DNA of 32,318 nt from Nocardiaceae bacterium (GCA_021372355.1 JAJFUQ010000061.1:1-32318), one strand, 5' to 3'. Shown: positions 8,552 to 16,711, counted from the stretch's first letter. Notes: generated by a model not told the origin, from the sequence alone. Numbers and translations are program-made.

Positions 8552-9958
8552 ATGACGACAACGACGCCGTTGAACCCGATCGATATGGCATTTCTCTGGG
8601 GTGAGTCAGACACCAACCTGATGAACATCGCGCATCTGGACATCTTTCGGTTGCCCGCAGACGCTGCCCCGGACTTCGTGTCGAACCTTGTCGCCGAACT
8701 CCGTGCGTACGCGACAGCCACGTCGCCGTTCGACCGCCGAGTACACGGACGCCTCCTGCCGCAATGGCGGAGCGTCGACGAACTCGACCTCGACTACCAC
8801 CTCCAGCGCCATCGACTGCCGGCGCCGGGCGGTCAGCGCGAACTCGGCGAGTTGGTTTCCCGCTTACACAGCATCCGGATGGATCGATCACATCCGCTCT
8901 GGCAGATGCACGTCATCGAGGGACTCGACGACGGACGCGTCGCGATCTACATCAAGGGCCACCACGCACTCCTCGACGGTGTAGCGACCGTGCGACTTGC
9001 GCGCAAAGTCATGTCGACAGACCCCGAAGAGCAAGGACGCCCCGCGATCTGGGCGTACCGGGAGACCAAACGGCGCCGACCCGACGCCGAACGCCGCGAC
9101 GCCCGGCTCGGTTCAGGCGCCTTGCTCGAACCCTTGCGGGGCGTGAACGCTCTCGCCTCGAGCCTGCAGGCCATCGGCCGGATGTATGGCGGACTCCGCT
9201 CCGCCGACACCCAACTCGTCAAGCCCTATTCGGCACCCCGGTCGATCCTGAACGGTCCGATCACCGCCGAGCGGAGAATCGCCACTCAGGCATTCGAGTT
9301 GAATCGGATCAGCGCCTTGGCACAGCGAACCGGCGGAACGATCAACGACGTCATTCTCGCGATCTGTGCCGGTGCTCTCCGCCGCTACCTCGACGAGCTC
9401 GGCGAACTGCCACCCGAACCGCTGGTCGCCGGTATGCCGATGTCGTTTCGCCCCAAAGACTCCGACGACGCCGAGGGCAACGCGACGACGATGGCCCTCG
9501 CGACGCTCGCCACGGACATCTCGGACGTTCGCGAGCGCTTCTCGGCGATCCTGGCTTCGACCGTGAAGGCCAAGGAACACATGGGCGGGATCTCTGCGGC
9601 GGCCGTGACCGGATACACCGCGATGCTGATGGCGCCCTTCGGTGCCGGCCTGATGCTGGGCACGGGCAGTCGAACCCGACCGATGTTCAACGTCGTCATC
9701 TCGAACATCCCGGGACCGCACGCACCGCTGCACTACAACGGAATGACTCTCGACGAGTGGCACGCGGTATCGATCCCGCTGGATGGGCAGGCACTCAACA
9801 TCACGATCATGTCTTATGCGGGACGCCTGAACCTCTGCATCACCGCGTGCTCGACCGCGCTGCCCCACGTCCAGCGTCTGGCACCGTACGCCGCGGAGGC
9901 CCTCACCGAACTCGAGGCTGCCTACGCGCAGACCGCCTCCGCACCAGCCGTCGACTGA
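8552..9958 (+). CDS. Wax ester synthase / diacylglycerol O-acyltransferase (WS/DGAT)
   Basis: This 468-residue acyltransferase makes storage lipids (triacylglycerols or wax esters) from acyl-CoA and diacylglycerol or fatty alcohols at the inner membrane or lipid droplets. The catalytic motif HHxxxDG is seen as HHALLDG at residues 137-143. Other family segments are LNPIDMAFLW at the start, the motif PLWQMHVIEGLDDGR before the active site, VSNIPGP in the C-terminal half, and the closing MSYAGRLNLCITACST. The start follows a clear GGAGG. Two TetR-type operators and a CRP/GlxR-like site lie upstream and suggest tight control. A hairpin terminator follows. Such genes are numerous in rhodococci and mycobacteria, so the exact paralogue and substrate cannot be fixed. 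Confidence 0.92.
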   Translation: MTTTTPLNPIDMAFLWGESDTNLMNIAHLDIFRLPADAAPDFVSNLVAELRAYATATSPFDRRVHGRLLPQWRSVDELDLDYHLQRHRLPAPGGQRELGELVSRLHSIRMDRSHPLWQMHVIEGLDDGRVAIYIKGHHALLDGVATVRLARKVMSTDPEEQGRPAIWAYRETKRRRPDAERRDARLGSGALLEPLRGVNALASSLQAIGRMYGGLRSADTQLVKPYSAPRSILNGPITAERRIATQAFELNRISALAQRTGGTINDVILAICAGALRRYLDELGELPPEPLVAGMPMSFRPKDSDDAEGNATTMALATLATDISDVRERFSAILASTVKAKEHMGGISAAAVTGYTAMLMAPFGAGLMLGTGSRTRPMFNVVISNIPGPHAPLHYNGMTLDEWHAVSIPLDGQALNITIMSYAGRLNLCITACSTALPHVQRLAPYAAEALTELEAAYAQTASAPAVD

Positions 9959-9968
9959 CCAGAAGGAA

Positions 9969-9996
9969 GTGGAGGCGCGCTACGGTGCGCCTCCAC
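9969..9996 (+). terminator. Hairpin terminator after WS/DGAT
   Basis: GTGGAGGCGC and GCGCCTCCAC form perfect 10-base arms around an 8-base loop, ten bases behind the stop codon. Confidence 0.75.
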
Positions 9997-10030
9997 CGAT
10001 ACCTCCCCGTGAGCGCGCATTCTCGAATTC

Positions 10031-10852
10031 GTGACCAACGCACCCGGTCCAGCGCAATTCCTCCGGGGACGAGTCGTAGGACCCGACCACATTCATGACG
10101 ACGCCGTCGTCACCATCCGTGACGGCCTCATCACCGCCGTCGCGACACCGCACGAGTGGCGGGCCAAGCATCCCGGCGCCACGCTTCCCCGGTTCTCCGG
10201 GACGCTTGTTCCGGGCTTGGTCGACAGCCACTGTCACGGCACCGCGCGACACTCCTTCGCGACTACCGATGTCGCGGAAGCCGAGCGAGCAGCCGCATTC
10301 CACCACGCGCAGGGGACGACGTCGGTTGTCGCAAGCCTGACCCCAGCGCCACTCGGCCTTCTGCTGCAACAGATCGCAACGCTCTATCCCCTGGCCCTCA
10401 GCGGCGAGATCGCGGGTATCCACCTCGAACTCCCCGGCCTCGACAGCCTGCCGACCGCACGCATGCTCGTCGAACACGGCGAAGGCACGGTGTGCTTGGT
10501 GACCCTCGACGAGAACTCGGAGCACTTCACCGAGATCGTGCATCTTCTCGACCTCAGTCGGGTGTGCATCGAAACCCGGCCCACCCTCACCGAAGACGGC
10601 CCCAGCCTGCTCGCGAAGGTTCGCGAGCAGGTAACCGGTTCTCCCATCGGCCTGATCGAAGCCGTCCGCGCAGCGAGCCTCCGCCCGGCGATCGACGCCG
10701 GCATCGACTCGCACGTGGGATCGATCGTGGCAGGTCGCCGAGCCGACATTCTCGTCGTCGACGACGAGATCACGCTCGAACGAGTCATGCGCGACGGAGT
10801 GTGGATGGACGAGCCCGCGTCCGGTAGCTGGTCGGAAGCCGTCGGGCTGTAG
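10031..10852 (+). CDS. NagA-like amidohydrolase lacking the catalytic core
   Basis: This 273-residue protein resembles N-acetylglucosamine-6-phosphate deacetylase, but the usual length is about 380. The start is a GTG. The N-terminal part keeps PGLVDSHCHG (H67 and H69), then HAQGTTSVVASL and GIHLELPGL with E133. The C-terminal part keeps AVRAASLRPA, GSIVAGRRADILVVDDE and the closing VMRDGVWM. Between about residues 160 and 205 the family's middle section is missing: the GHT and THLFNAM histidines, the DGVH segment and the catalytic Asp of TDAM are not found in this frame. The frame is continuous, so this is an internal loss and not a frameshift. It is probably inactive as a deacetylase, or has been repurposed. 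No sugar phosphate gene is adjacent. Confidence 0.75.
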   Translation: MTNAPGPAQFLRGRVVGPDHIHDDAVVTIRDGLITAVATPHEWRAKHPGATLPRFSGTLVPGLVDSHCHGTARHSFATTDVAEAERAAAFHHAQGTTSVVASLTPAPLGLLLQQIATLYPLALSGEIAGIHLELPGLDSLPTARMLVEHGEGTVCLVTLDENSEHFTEIVHLLDLSRVCIETRPTLTEDGPSLLAKVREQVTGSPIGLIEAVRAASLRPAIDAGIDSHVGSIVAGRRADILVVDDEITLERVMRDGVWMDEPASGSWSEAVGL

Positions 10853-10895
10853 TAGTACTTCGCTCAACCGATAGATACCGGGCGAGGCCGACGTC

Positions 10896-10901
10896 TATCT
10901 T
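10896..10901 (+). promoter_or_regulatory. -10 element of leaderless promoter
   Basis: TATCTT is followed by exactly six bases and the ATG at 10908. Confidence 0.55.
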
Positions 10902-10907
10902 CGGAGC

Positions 10908-11495
10908 ATGACTGCGCCGCCCCCGCCGGGCTGGTACCTCGACGACTACGCCCAAATGCGCTGGTGGGACGGCAGCACCTGGACCGAGCATGTGCAGCGC
11001 ATGCCCATGGCACCCATGGCGCCGATCGATCCGCGGAATGTTCGACCCGCGCTCACCACGGTGGCGGCCATCCTCGCGTTCGGCGGCGTGCTTTCGACCT
11101 CCGTGTCGGCGCTGCTCGCGGGCGTGTCCATTGCCGTGCTGAGCAAGATCTCGGCAGCGCGGCGAGCGCTACTGCCGAATTGGTTCGATGCCTATATGTA
11201 CGGCGCGGTCATCCTTTATCTGATTATCGCGGTGCTCCTGCTCCTCGGCGGGCTCGGCCTCATCCAGCGAAGGCGCAGCGGAGCGGTACTCACCGCGGTC
11301 GGATGCGTGGTACTCGTCGTTTTTCGGTTGCTCGACTACGGGGCGATATTGCCGGCGCTCAAGTCGGCCGTTCCCACCACCTCGGCGACGCGGACAGGTG
11401 TCGTCATCGGGCTCGCGTTGCTCGTCTTCCCGGTCGTGACGCTGTGCCTGGCGTGCGGGCCGAGGACGAACCGGTGGCTCGCGCGAACGACGTGA
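10908..11495 (+). CDS. DUF2510-domain membrane protein
   Basis: The function is unknown. The 195-residue protein starts with a DUF2510 domain (PPPGWYLDDYAQMRWWDGSTW, about residues 5-28), a short Trp-rich module found at the N-terminus of many actinobacterial membrane proteins. About four hydrophobic helices follow (roughly residues 49-72, 98-121, 127-145 and 164-184), and the protein ends in a basic tail. The start lies six bases behind a TATCTT -10, so it is probably translated from a leaderless mRNA. Its stop is 4 bases before the stop of the convergent response regulator. A second DUF2510 protein with quite different downstream sequence lies at 16069. Confidence 0.8.
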   Translation: MTAPPPPGWYLDDYAQMRWWDGSTWTEHVQRMPMAPMAPIDPRNVRPALTTVAAILAFGGVLSTSVSALLAGVSIAVLSKISAARRALLPNWFDAYMYGAVILYLIIAVLLLLGGLGLIQRRRSGAVLTAVGCVVLVVFRLLDYGAILPALKSAVPTTSATRTGVVIGLALLVFPVVTLCLACGPRTNRWLARTT

Positions 11496-11499
11496 ATCG

Positions 11500-12150
11500 C
11501 TAGATCAGCCCGCCGTCGTGCACGGTGATGGCGATCTGCACGCGATTGGTTGCGCCGAGCTTGTCGAACAGCCGCGAAACGTGCGCTTTCACCGTCGGAA
11601 CCGACATGTACAGATCGGTCGCGATCTCGGCGTTGCTCAGCCCACGTCCGATCGCGACCGCAACTTCGAGCTCGCGCTCGGTGAGAATCTCCAAGCGCCG
11701 CGCCGCGTCCGCTCCCCGCCCGTCACCGCGGTTCTCGCGGATCTGCTTGATGAGAATCCCGGCCGCCGATGGTGACAGCATCGGCTCTCCGGAGGAGACC
11801 TTCTTGACGGCTTCGACGATCTCCGCCGGCGGGGTGTCCTTGAGGAGGAAGCCATCCGCACCTGCGGCAATCGCCCCGATGACGTAGTCGTCGGCGTCGA
11901 AGGTCGTCAGCACGATGACCCGCGGCGGAGACGGCTGCGCGTGCAGGACCTTGGTCGCTTCGAGCCCGTTCATGTGCGGCATGCGAATGTCCATCAGGAC
12001 GACGTCGGGGCGTTCGGTCTCGACCATCGAGATCGCTTCGCGGCCATCGCTCGCCTGCCCGACGACCGTGAGATCGCTGTCGCCGCCCAGCATCAGCGCG
12101 AGCGCGGAACGCACCAGAGGATCGTCATCGACGAGCAGCACCCGAATCAT
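11500..12150 (-). CDS. NarL/LuxR-type response regulator
   Basis: This 216-residue regulator has an N-terminal receiver domain (MIRVLLVDDDP, phosphoacceptor D54 in VVLMDIRMP, the conserved Thr of VIVLTTFDADD and the Lys of FLLKDT). A C-terminal LuxR-type helix-turn-helix follows (LTERELEVAVAIGRGLSNAEIA, then TVKAHVSRLFDKLG). The start at 12150 overlaps the stop of the upstream histidine kinase by four bases (ATGA), which also decides between this and an ATG three codons earlier. The pair forms a two-component system. The divergent ABC transporter at 13430 is the likely target, as is common for actinobacterial HisKA_3/LuxR pairs next to drug-type exporters. Confidence 0.92.
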   Translation of the reverse strand: MIRVLLVDDDPLVRSALALMLGGDSDLTVVGQASDGREAISMVETERPDVVLMDIRMPHMNGLEATKVLHAQPSPPRVIVLTTFDADDYVIGAIAAGADGFLLKDTPPAEIVEAVKKVSSGEPMLSPSAAGILIKQIRENRGDGRGADAARRLEILTERELEVAVAIGRGLSNAEIATDLYMSVPTVKAHVSRLFDKLGATNRVQIAITVHDGGLI

Positions 12151-13343
12151 GAGGACCACGGTATCCAGGCGTGCAGAACAAATTCGCCCTTCTGGACACG
12201 GTGTTCGAGACGACCGCCCGCCAATTGCGCTCTTTCTTCCATTCCAACGAGTCCGAGACCCGATCCAGGCGCCGCCGGGGACGAGCCGAATCCCGTCTTG
12301 TTTCGGACGAAGATGTCCACTCCGTCGGCTTCGGAGCCAGTGATCGCGACGGTCACCTTTGCGCCGGGCGCATGCTTGCGCGCGTTCGTGAGGCCCTCTT
12401 GGACGATCCGGTAGATCGCGCGTCCCGCGCTCTGCGAAAGGTCAGCGGGATCGGTGATCGAATTGTCGAACGCGACGTTCTGTCCGCCCTTCACCGTCGA
12501 CTCCACGAGTTCCTCGAGGTCCGCGATCGTGGGCTGCGGCTTGTCCAAGATCTGCCCGTCCCCGTCCCGCAGCACGCCGAGAACACTCCGTAAGTCGGCG
12601 AGGGCCTCGTTGGCTTGAGCCTGAATCACCGCGGCACTGTCGCGCATCTCCGCAACCGTCAGGTTGTCCCGGAAAGCGAGTGCGCCCGCGAACATCGATA
12701 CCTGCGAGATGCGGTGTGCGAGAACGTCATGCATTTCGCGTGCGATGCGTGCACGTTCCGCCGACTTCGCCGAGTCGACCCGCAGATCACGTTCCTGCTC
12801 TGCTTTGAGGGCGCGCTCGTGGAGCGTGTAGATGAGCTCTCGGCGCGAGCCGATGAACATTCCCCACCCGAGCATTGCGGCCGTGACACCGGCGTTCCAC
12901 ATCACGACCAGCCAGAACGGCGAGTTCTGCACCGAAAGACTCGAGACGAAGATCAGACTGCTGCCGATTCCGAGCGCGCCGATGAGAATGACATGCCACC
13001 ACACCCGGCGCGTCGCCAACGACACGGACGCCAGCGCGGACGGTCCGCTCGCAATGCTCGAAAACGCGTTGGCCGCATTGGTGAAGAGAGCGACCGCCAA
13101 TGGCCAACGCCGACGAAACGGCACCGCGGCATACGCCGCGAGACCGAAAACGACGTCCACAGACCATGCCACCGGCGCAGCCGAACCTCGGTCGTGCCAC
13201 GTCGTGAAGAAGACGAACGCCGAAATGGCGACGCACGTCACGTACCGAGCAGCCTGCAACCGCCAGGTCAGAACCGGCTGGTAGCGGTCGGGAGCCACAG
13301 ATTCGGACACCTGACCAGCGTAAACGGCGGCCCGCAGTCCCAT
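12147..13343 (-). CDS. HisKA_3-type sensor histidine kinase
   Basis: This 398-residue membrane sensor kinase partners the response regulator just downstream. Residues about 30-165 hold several hydrophobic helices with short loops and no large extracellular domain, which suggests sensing inside the membrane (an intramembrane-type kinase). A linker and the dimerisation helix follow, with the phosphoacceptor His at residue 205 in ERARIAREMHDVLAHRIS. The ATPase domain contains RIVQEGLTNARKHA (N-box) and GSGLGLVGMEERA (G-box). It overlaps the regulator by four bases. The start is uncertain, because no clear Shine-Dalgarno precedes the ATG at 13343. The gene is divergent from the ABC transporter genes with 86 bases between. 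Confidence 0.9.
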   Translation of the reverse strand: MGLRAAVYAGQVSESVAPDRYQPVLTWRLQAARYVTCVAISAFVFFTTWHDRGSAAPVAWSVDVVFGLAAYAAVPFRRRWPLAVALFTNAANAFSSIASGPSALASVSLATRRVWWHVILIGALGIGSSLIFVSSLSVQNSPFWLVVMWNAGVTAAMLGWGMFIGSRRELIYTLHERALKAEQERDLRVDSAKSAERARIAREMHDVLAHRISQVSMFAGALAFRDNLTVAEMRDSAAVIQAQANEALADLRSVLGVLRDGDGQILDKPQPTIADLEELVESTVKGGQNVAFDNSITDPADLSQSAGRAIYRIVQEGLTNARKHAPGAKVTVAITGSEADGVDIFVRNKTGFGSSPAAPGSGLGLVGMEERAQLAGGRLEHRVQKGEFVLHAWIPWSS

Positions 13344-13429
13344 GGCGGACGCGACCCCGACTTTCGTCTATCGATTTCCCTACTCGTGACCGATGCGTGA
13401 CCACCGGCCTGACGGGCAGGGTTGAGAAC

Positions 13430-14335
13430 ATGATCAACGTCGAAGCACTCACAAAGTCCTATGACGGGTTCACTGCCGTCGACAACGTGAACTTCGTCTG
13501 CCGGCCGGGACGCGTCACCGGATTCCTCGGACCCAACGGTGCCGGCAAGACGACCACGATGCGCATGATGGTCGGCCTCACGGCGCCGACGAGCGGTCGG
13601 GTCACCATCGGTGGCCACCTCTACCAGGACATCCCGAACCCGGGACGGCACGTCGGCATCCTGCTCGACGCCTCCGCGCAGCACGCCGGCCGCACTGGCC
13701 GGGAGGTGCTCACGCTCGGTGCGAAGACGATGGGCCTCCCCCTGACCCGCGTCGACGAGATGCTCGACCTCGTGAGCCTGTCCGGCAAGGAGGGCGACCG
13801 CCGCATCCGCAACTACTCGCTCGGCATGCGCCAGCGTCTCGGCATCGCCCATGCACTGCTCGGCGACCCCTCGGTGTTGATCCTCGACGAGCCGGCGAAC
13901 GGCCTCGATCCGGCCGGTATCCGCTGGATGCGGGGGCTGCTGCGCGAATACGCCGACCGCGGTGGCGCGGTTCTGCTGTCAAGCCACCTCCTCACGGAGG
14001 TCCAGCAGGTCGCGGACGACATCATCATGATCGGCCGCGGCAAGATCGTCGCGCAGGGAACTCCCGCCGAACTCATGCAGACGACCGGCACGTTCGTCCG
14101 CGCTGCGGACAACGCCGTTCTGCTCCGGGCGCTCGCCAAGCACGACATCTCCGCGAACCCGGTGGGCGACGGCTTCCGCGCCGATGCCGACGCCGCGAAG
14201 ATCGGCCGGATCACCGCGTCCGCTCAGATCCCCCTTCTCGAATTGCGCCCCGCCGACGGCGGCCTCGAGGACCTGTTCCTCGAGCTCACCGCTGACACGC
14301 AGCGCGAAACCGTTCTGAAAGGAGCGGCGGCATGA
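13430..14335 (+). CDS. ABC transporter ATP-binding protein
   Basis: This 301-residue ATPase subunit of an ABC-2 type exporter has Walker A GPNGAGKTT, the Q-loop region, signature YSLGMRQRLGIA (a common variant of LSGGQ), Walker B VLILDEP and the H-loop His of LLSSHLL. The C-terminal extension after about residue 210 is typical of the DrrA/CcmA-like drug exporter branch. The start at 13430 (MINVEALTKSY) is preferred because domain similarity begins there; a GTG at 13397 would add 11 residues. The stop overlaps the start of the permease gene by four bases, so the two are coupled. The adjacent divergent kinase/regulator pair probably controls expression. The substrate is unknown. Confidence 0.93.
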   Translation: MINVEALTKSYDGFTAVDNVNFVCRPGRVTGFLGPNGAGKTTTMRMMVGLTAPTSGRVTIGGHLYQDIPNPGRHVGILLDASAQHAGRTGREVLTLGAKTMGLPLTRVDEMLDLVSLSGKEGDRRIRNYSLGMRQRLGIAHALLGDPSVLILDEPANGLDPAGIRWMRGLLREYADRGGAVLLSSHLLTEVQQVADDIIMIGRGKIVAQGTPAELMQTTGTFVRAADNAVLLRALAKHDISANPVGDGFRADADAAKIGRITASAQIPLLELRPADGGLEDLFLELTADTQRETVLKGAAA

Positions 14336-15162
14336 CCACCGCAGTCATCACGCAGAATCCTCCCGTTGAGAACGCCGGGCTCGGTGTCATCGACATCTCC
14401 GGCACCAAGCGGACCCCGTTCGAGCGACTGGTGAGTGTCGAGGTCCGCAAGACCTACGACACCGCCGCCGGCCGCTGGCTCCTCATCACGATCGGCATCC
14501 TGACGACGGTCGTCATGGGTATCGCCCTCGCGGTCAGCACCGTTCAGAACATCGACATGAACTACGGCACGTTCATCGCGACGACCGCGTACACCACGTC
14601 GATCCTGCTGCCGATCCTCGGCATCCTCGTGGTGACGAGCGAATGGGGTCAGCGCACCGCAATGGTGTCGTTCACCCTCGAGCCGAGCCGCGGCCGCGTG
14701 ATCGGTGCCAAGCTTGTCGCGGGATTGATCCTGGCGCTCGCCGCATCGCTCTACGCAGTCGTGACGGGCGCGATCGCGAACCTGATTTACGCCGGAATCG
14801 AAGGCGTCCCGGCGTCGTGGGAGTTCGGCGCCGCAATGTTCTTCGGCTTCGTCGCCATCCAGGTTCTCGGCATGATCACCGGCTTCGGCCTGGCGACGCT
14901 GCTGCTCAGCACGCCGGCTGCGATCGTCGTGTACTTCGTCTACAGCTTCGTCCTGCCGGCCCTGTTCGCCATTGGCGCGCAGTTCCTGAGCTGGTTCGCC
15001 GACGTGGCGAAGTGGATCGACTTCGGTGGTGCGCAGGCTCCGCTGGCCGCGGGAACGATGCACGGCGCGGACTGGGCTCACCTGGCCGTTGCCGGCGTGA
15101 TCTGGCTTGTGCTTCCGCTGGTCATCGGCCTGTGGCGCGTTCTTCGCGCCGAGGTCAAGTAA
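14332..15162 (+). CDS. ABC-2 type transporter permease
   Basis: This 276-residue membrane subunit pairs with the ATPase encoded immediately upstream (ATGA overlap). The first 40 residues are soluble. About six hydrophobic helices follow, starting near residue 50 (LLITIGILTTVVMGIAL) and ending just before the basic C-terminal end. The stretch after helix 2 (TSEWGQRTAMVSFTLEPSRG) matches the soluble loop found in ABC-2 permeases of actinobacteria, where SEW-xR-T precedes a P-R segment. Such pairs usually export antibiotics, peptides or lipids, and often confer resistance. A perfect hairpin terminator lies 20 bases behind the stop. Confidence 0.9.
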   Translation: MTTAVITQNPPVENAGLGVIDISGTKRTPFERLVSVEVRKTYDTAAGRWLLITIGILTTVVMGIALAVSTVQNIDMNYGTFIATTAYTTSILLPILGILVVTSEWGQRTAMVSFTLEPSRGRVIGAKLVAGLILALAASLYAVVTGAIANLIYAGIEGVPASWEFGAAMFFGFVAIQVLGMITGFGLATLLLSTPAAIVVYFVYSFVLPALFAIGAQFLSWFADVAKWIDFGGAQAPLAAGTMHGADWAHLAVAGVIWLVLPLVIGLWRVLRAEVK

Positions 15163-15182
15163 GCCACCCCGGGGGGTGTGGA

Positions 15183-15217
15183 GGAAACCGGCGGCCGTTT
15201 GACGGCCGCCGGTTTCC
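15183..15217 (+). terminator. Perfect hairpin terminator after the ABC genes
   Basis: 16-base arms (GGAAACCGGCGGCCGT and its complement) surround a 3-base loop. There is no T-run, which is typical of strong actinobacterial hairpin terminators. Confidence 0.85.
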
Positions 15218-15385
15218 GGCGTCTGCGGGTGCTCATTTTCAAGAGCCCAGAGTCCCGATCCGCCCAACGATGTGATCTAGACCATAAATCCATCCACTCG
15301 GTAGTGTTTCCTATGGACCTGCGCCGTCCGAGACGTCGAGCCAGGTCCGGGCTGTTCGTGCTCAGGAAGGTGGGTCGAGACAGAC

Positions 15386-16012
15386 GTGTCGATGCCGGTC
15401 TACCAGAGCATCGGAATTTGCATAAGCGCCGCAGCCGGTTTTCTCGGGCTTCCAAAAATTCTGGACGACGTGACGAATACAGCGCGCATCCAGAGAAAGT
15501 TTGAAGGCATCCAGCGAATCGCGGACAAGGCAGCCGAAGGGCCAAGACAGGTGCTTCTCGACAAGGGCGCCGATCTCGGCAAACAGCTCGCATCGGTCTA
15601 CGCAGTTCCGTCGGACCCCCGCGCGATGGTCGACCTCTCCCTGGGCATTACGTGGCTGGTGATCGGGGCGGCGCTGCTGCCGATCGTGGTCCGGGATTTT
15701 GAACACCACGGAGGACACAGTCCGTTCTACTGGGTCTTGGTCTACGCCGGTTTGTGGTTCACGCTGCGCGGATTGGTGCGACATCGGACAGTGCTTTGGA
15801 ATCGGCGCCTATATATCGAACTGGATTGTCCGGCTGACCCACCCCTACTCAAGGTTCCGCCGCTACGCCGCAGTCTCCGACTTCAACGGAACGTTGCCAC
15901 CGTCAACAGAGTTCTCAACAAGGCGAGAGCAGCTTTCGAAACCAATCCCGAAGTAGGCCTGTCCGAACATGTTCGCAATGCCATTACCGAGCTAGAGCAG
16001 GGAAAGAGCTAG
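15386..16012 (+). CDS. Membrane protein of unknown function (208 aa)
   Basis: I do not recognise a family. The protein has a short hydrophobic start (about residues 5-22), a charged helical stretch (about 30-65), two adjacent hydrophobic helices (about 82-103 and 111-130) and a basic C-terminal cytoplasmic region rich in Arg and Leu. The start used is a GTG with AAGGTGG upstream; an in-frame ATG two codons later is an alternative. Codon use looks the same as the neighbours. It lies alone between the ABC terminator and the second DUF2510 gene and may share a transcript with the latter, although a leaderless promoter also stands before that gene. A possible -10 is TAGTGT at 15302. Confidence 0.65.
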   Translation: MSMPVYQSIGICISAAAGFLGLPKILDDVTNTARIQRKFEGIQRIADKAAEGPRQVLLDKGADLGKQLASVYAVPSDPRAMVDLSLGITWLVIGAALLPIVVRDFEHHGGHSPFYWVLVYAGLWFTLRGLVRHRTVLWNRRLYIELDCPADPPLLKVPPLRRSLRLQRNVATVNRVLNKARAAFETNPEVGLSEHVRNAITELEQGKS

Positions 16013-16056
16013 CCGGTCCGGCTTCCGGCTGTTCGGAACAAATCGGGCACTGCCGC

Positions 16057-16062
16057 TACGCT
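16057..16062 (+). promoter_or_regulatory. -10 element of leaderless promoter
   Basis: TACGCT is followed by exactly six bases and the GTG at 16069. Confidence 0.5.
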
Positions 16063-16068
16063 CCTTGC

Positions 16069-16665
16069 GTGACTTTTGCCGGCGGATCGACGCCACCCGG
16101 TTGGTATCCGGACCAGTACGGCCAGCAGCGCTGGTGGGACGGATACGCCTGGACCGACCACGTTCACGCCCACACTCAGTTCGTTCCGCAGCCGAAACGG
16201 CCGAGTCGCCTGCCGCTCGTCCTGGGACTTGTCGCGGCGGTGGTGGCGATGATCGGCATCGGTGGCGGAGCTGCCGCGTATCTCTTGACGCGCGGCCCTT
16301 CCCCGGAGGACGTCGTCGGTCAGTGGCTGGTCGCGAAGACCTGCGAAGACGAGAAGAAGCTCGTCACCGGCAAAGAACTCGATCGCGTGCAAGCCAACCT
16401 CAATTCGCACGACGACGAGATCACGTGCGACTACCGCGACTGGGACTACTCGGACTACACGGTCGACTCATCGAAGGTCGATGGTGACGATGCGAAATTC
16501 ACGGTCACCGGCACGTGGCACTACCGCGGCACCGATCCGGACGCCGACAAAGAGGACGGCTTCGAGATCCACATGGAGCTGACGAAGCTCGACGACGGCT
16601 GGAAGATCAAGGACATGCAATGGTGTCACGGCAACGACGACGACCCTGCGGAGTGTGCCGAGTAA
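16069..16665 (+). CDS. DUF2510 membrane-anchored protein with extracytoplasmic domain
   Basis: The function is unknown. The 198-residue protein begins with a DUF2510 module (TPPGWYPDQYGQQRWWDGYAW, residues about 8-28), followed by a basic linker and one transmembrane helix (about residues 48-72, ending LLTRG). An acidic C-terminal domain of about 120 residues is presumably outside the membrane. This domain has four cysteines (TCEDE, ITCDY, QWCHG and AECAE), enough for two disulfide bonds, and looks like the DUF4878/NTF2-like secreted domains often found in such proteins. The GTG start lies six bases behind TACGCT, suggesting leaderless expression. The gene is followed within 55 bases by ramB, with the RamB palindrome between. 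Confidence 0.78.
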   Translation: MTFAGGSTPPGWYPDQYGQQRWWDGYAWTDHVHAHTQFVPQPKRPSRLPLVLGLVAAVVAMIGIGGGAAAYLLTRGPSPEDVVGQWLVAKTCEDEKKLVTGKELDRVQANLNSHDDEITCDYRDWDYSDYTVDSSKVDGDDAKFTVTGTWHYRGTDPDADKEDGFEIHMELTKLDDGWKIKDMQWCHGNDDDPAECAE

Positions 16666-16669
16666 CAGT

Positions 16670-16689
16670 CTGCAAATGACCATTTGCAG
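16670..16689. promoter_or_regulatory. Palindromic RamB-type autoregulatory site
   Basis: CTGCAAATG, two bases, CATTTGCAG is a perfect inverted repeat 28 bases before the ramB start. It contains the TTTGCA core of known RamB sites. A further TTGCGAA follows at 16692-16698. RamB is known to regulate its own gene in corynebacteria and mycobacteria. Confidence 0.7.
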
Positions 16690-16705
16690 CCTTGCGAATC
16701 AGACG

Positions 16706-16711
16706 TAGGCT
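16706..16711 (+). promoter_or_regulatory. -10 element of leaderless ramB promoter
   Basis: TAGGCT is followed by exactly six bases and the ATG at 16718. The RamB-type palindrome covers the region where the -35 would lie. Confidence 0.55.

Noticed and set aside
8764..10098. 444-codon frame overlapping the WS/DGAT gene on the same strand
   Set aside because: It is out of frame with the HHxxxDG-containing gene, is extremely Arg-rich and has no motif.
10031..10852. Frameshifted full-length nagA
   Set aside because: The N- and C-terminal halves are in one frame, and the gene is too short by about 100 codons for the missing part to be hidden in another frame.
15313..15504. 63-codon Arg-rich frame starting at an ATG five bases behind TAGTGT
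   Set aside because: The promoter spacing looks leaderless, but the composition is that of a non-coding frame and it overlaps the start of the 208-aa membrane protein by over 100 bases. It remains a weak possibility only.
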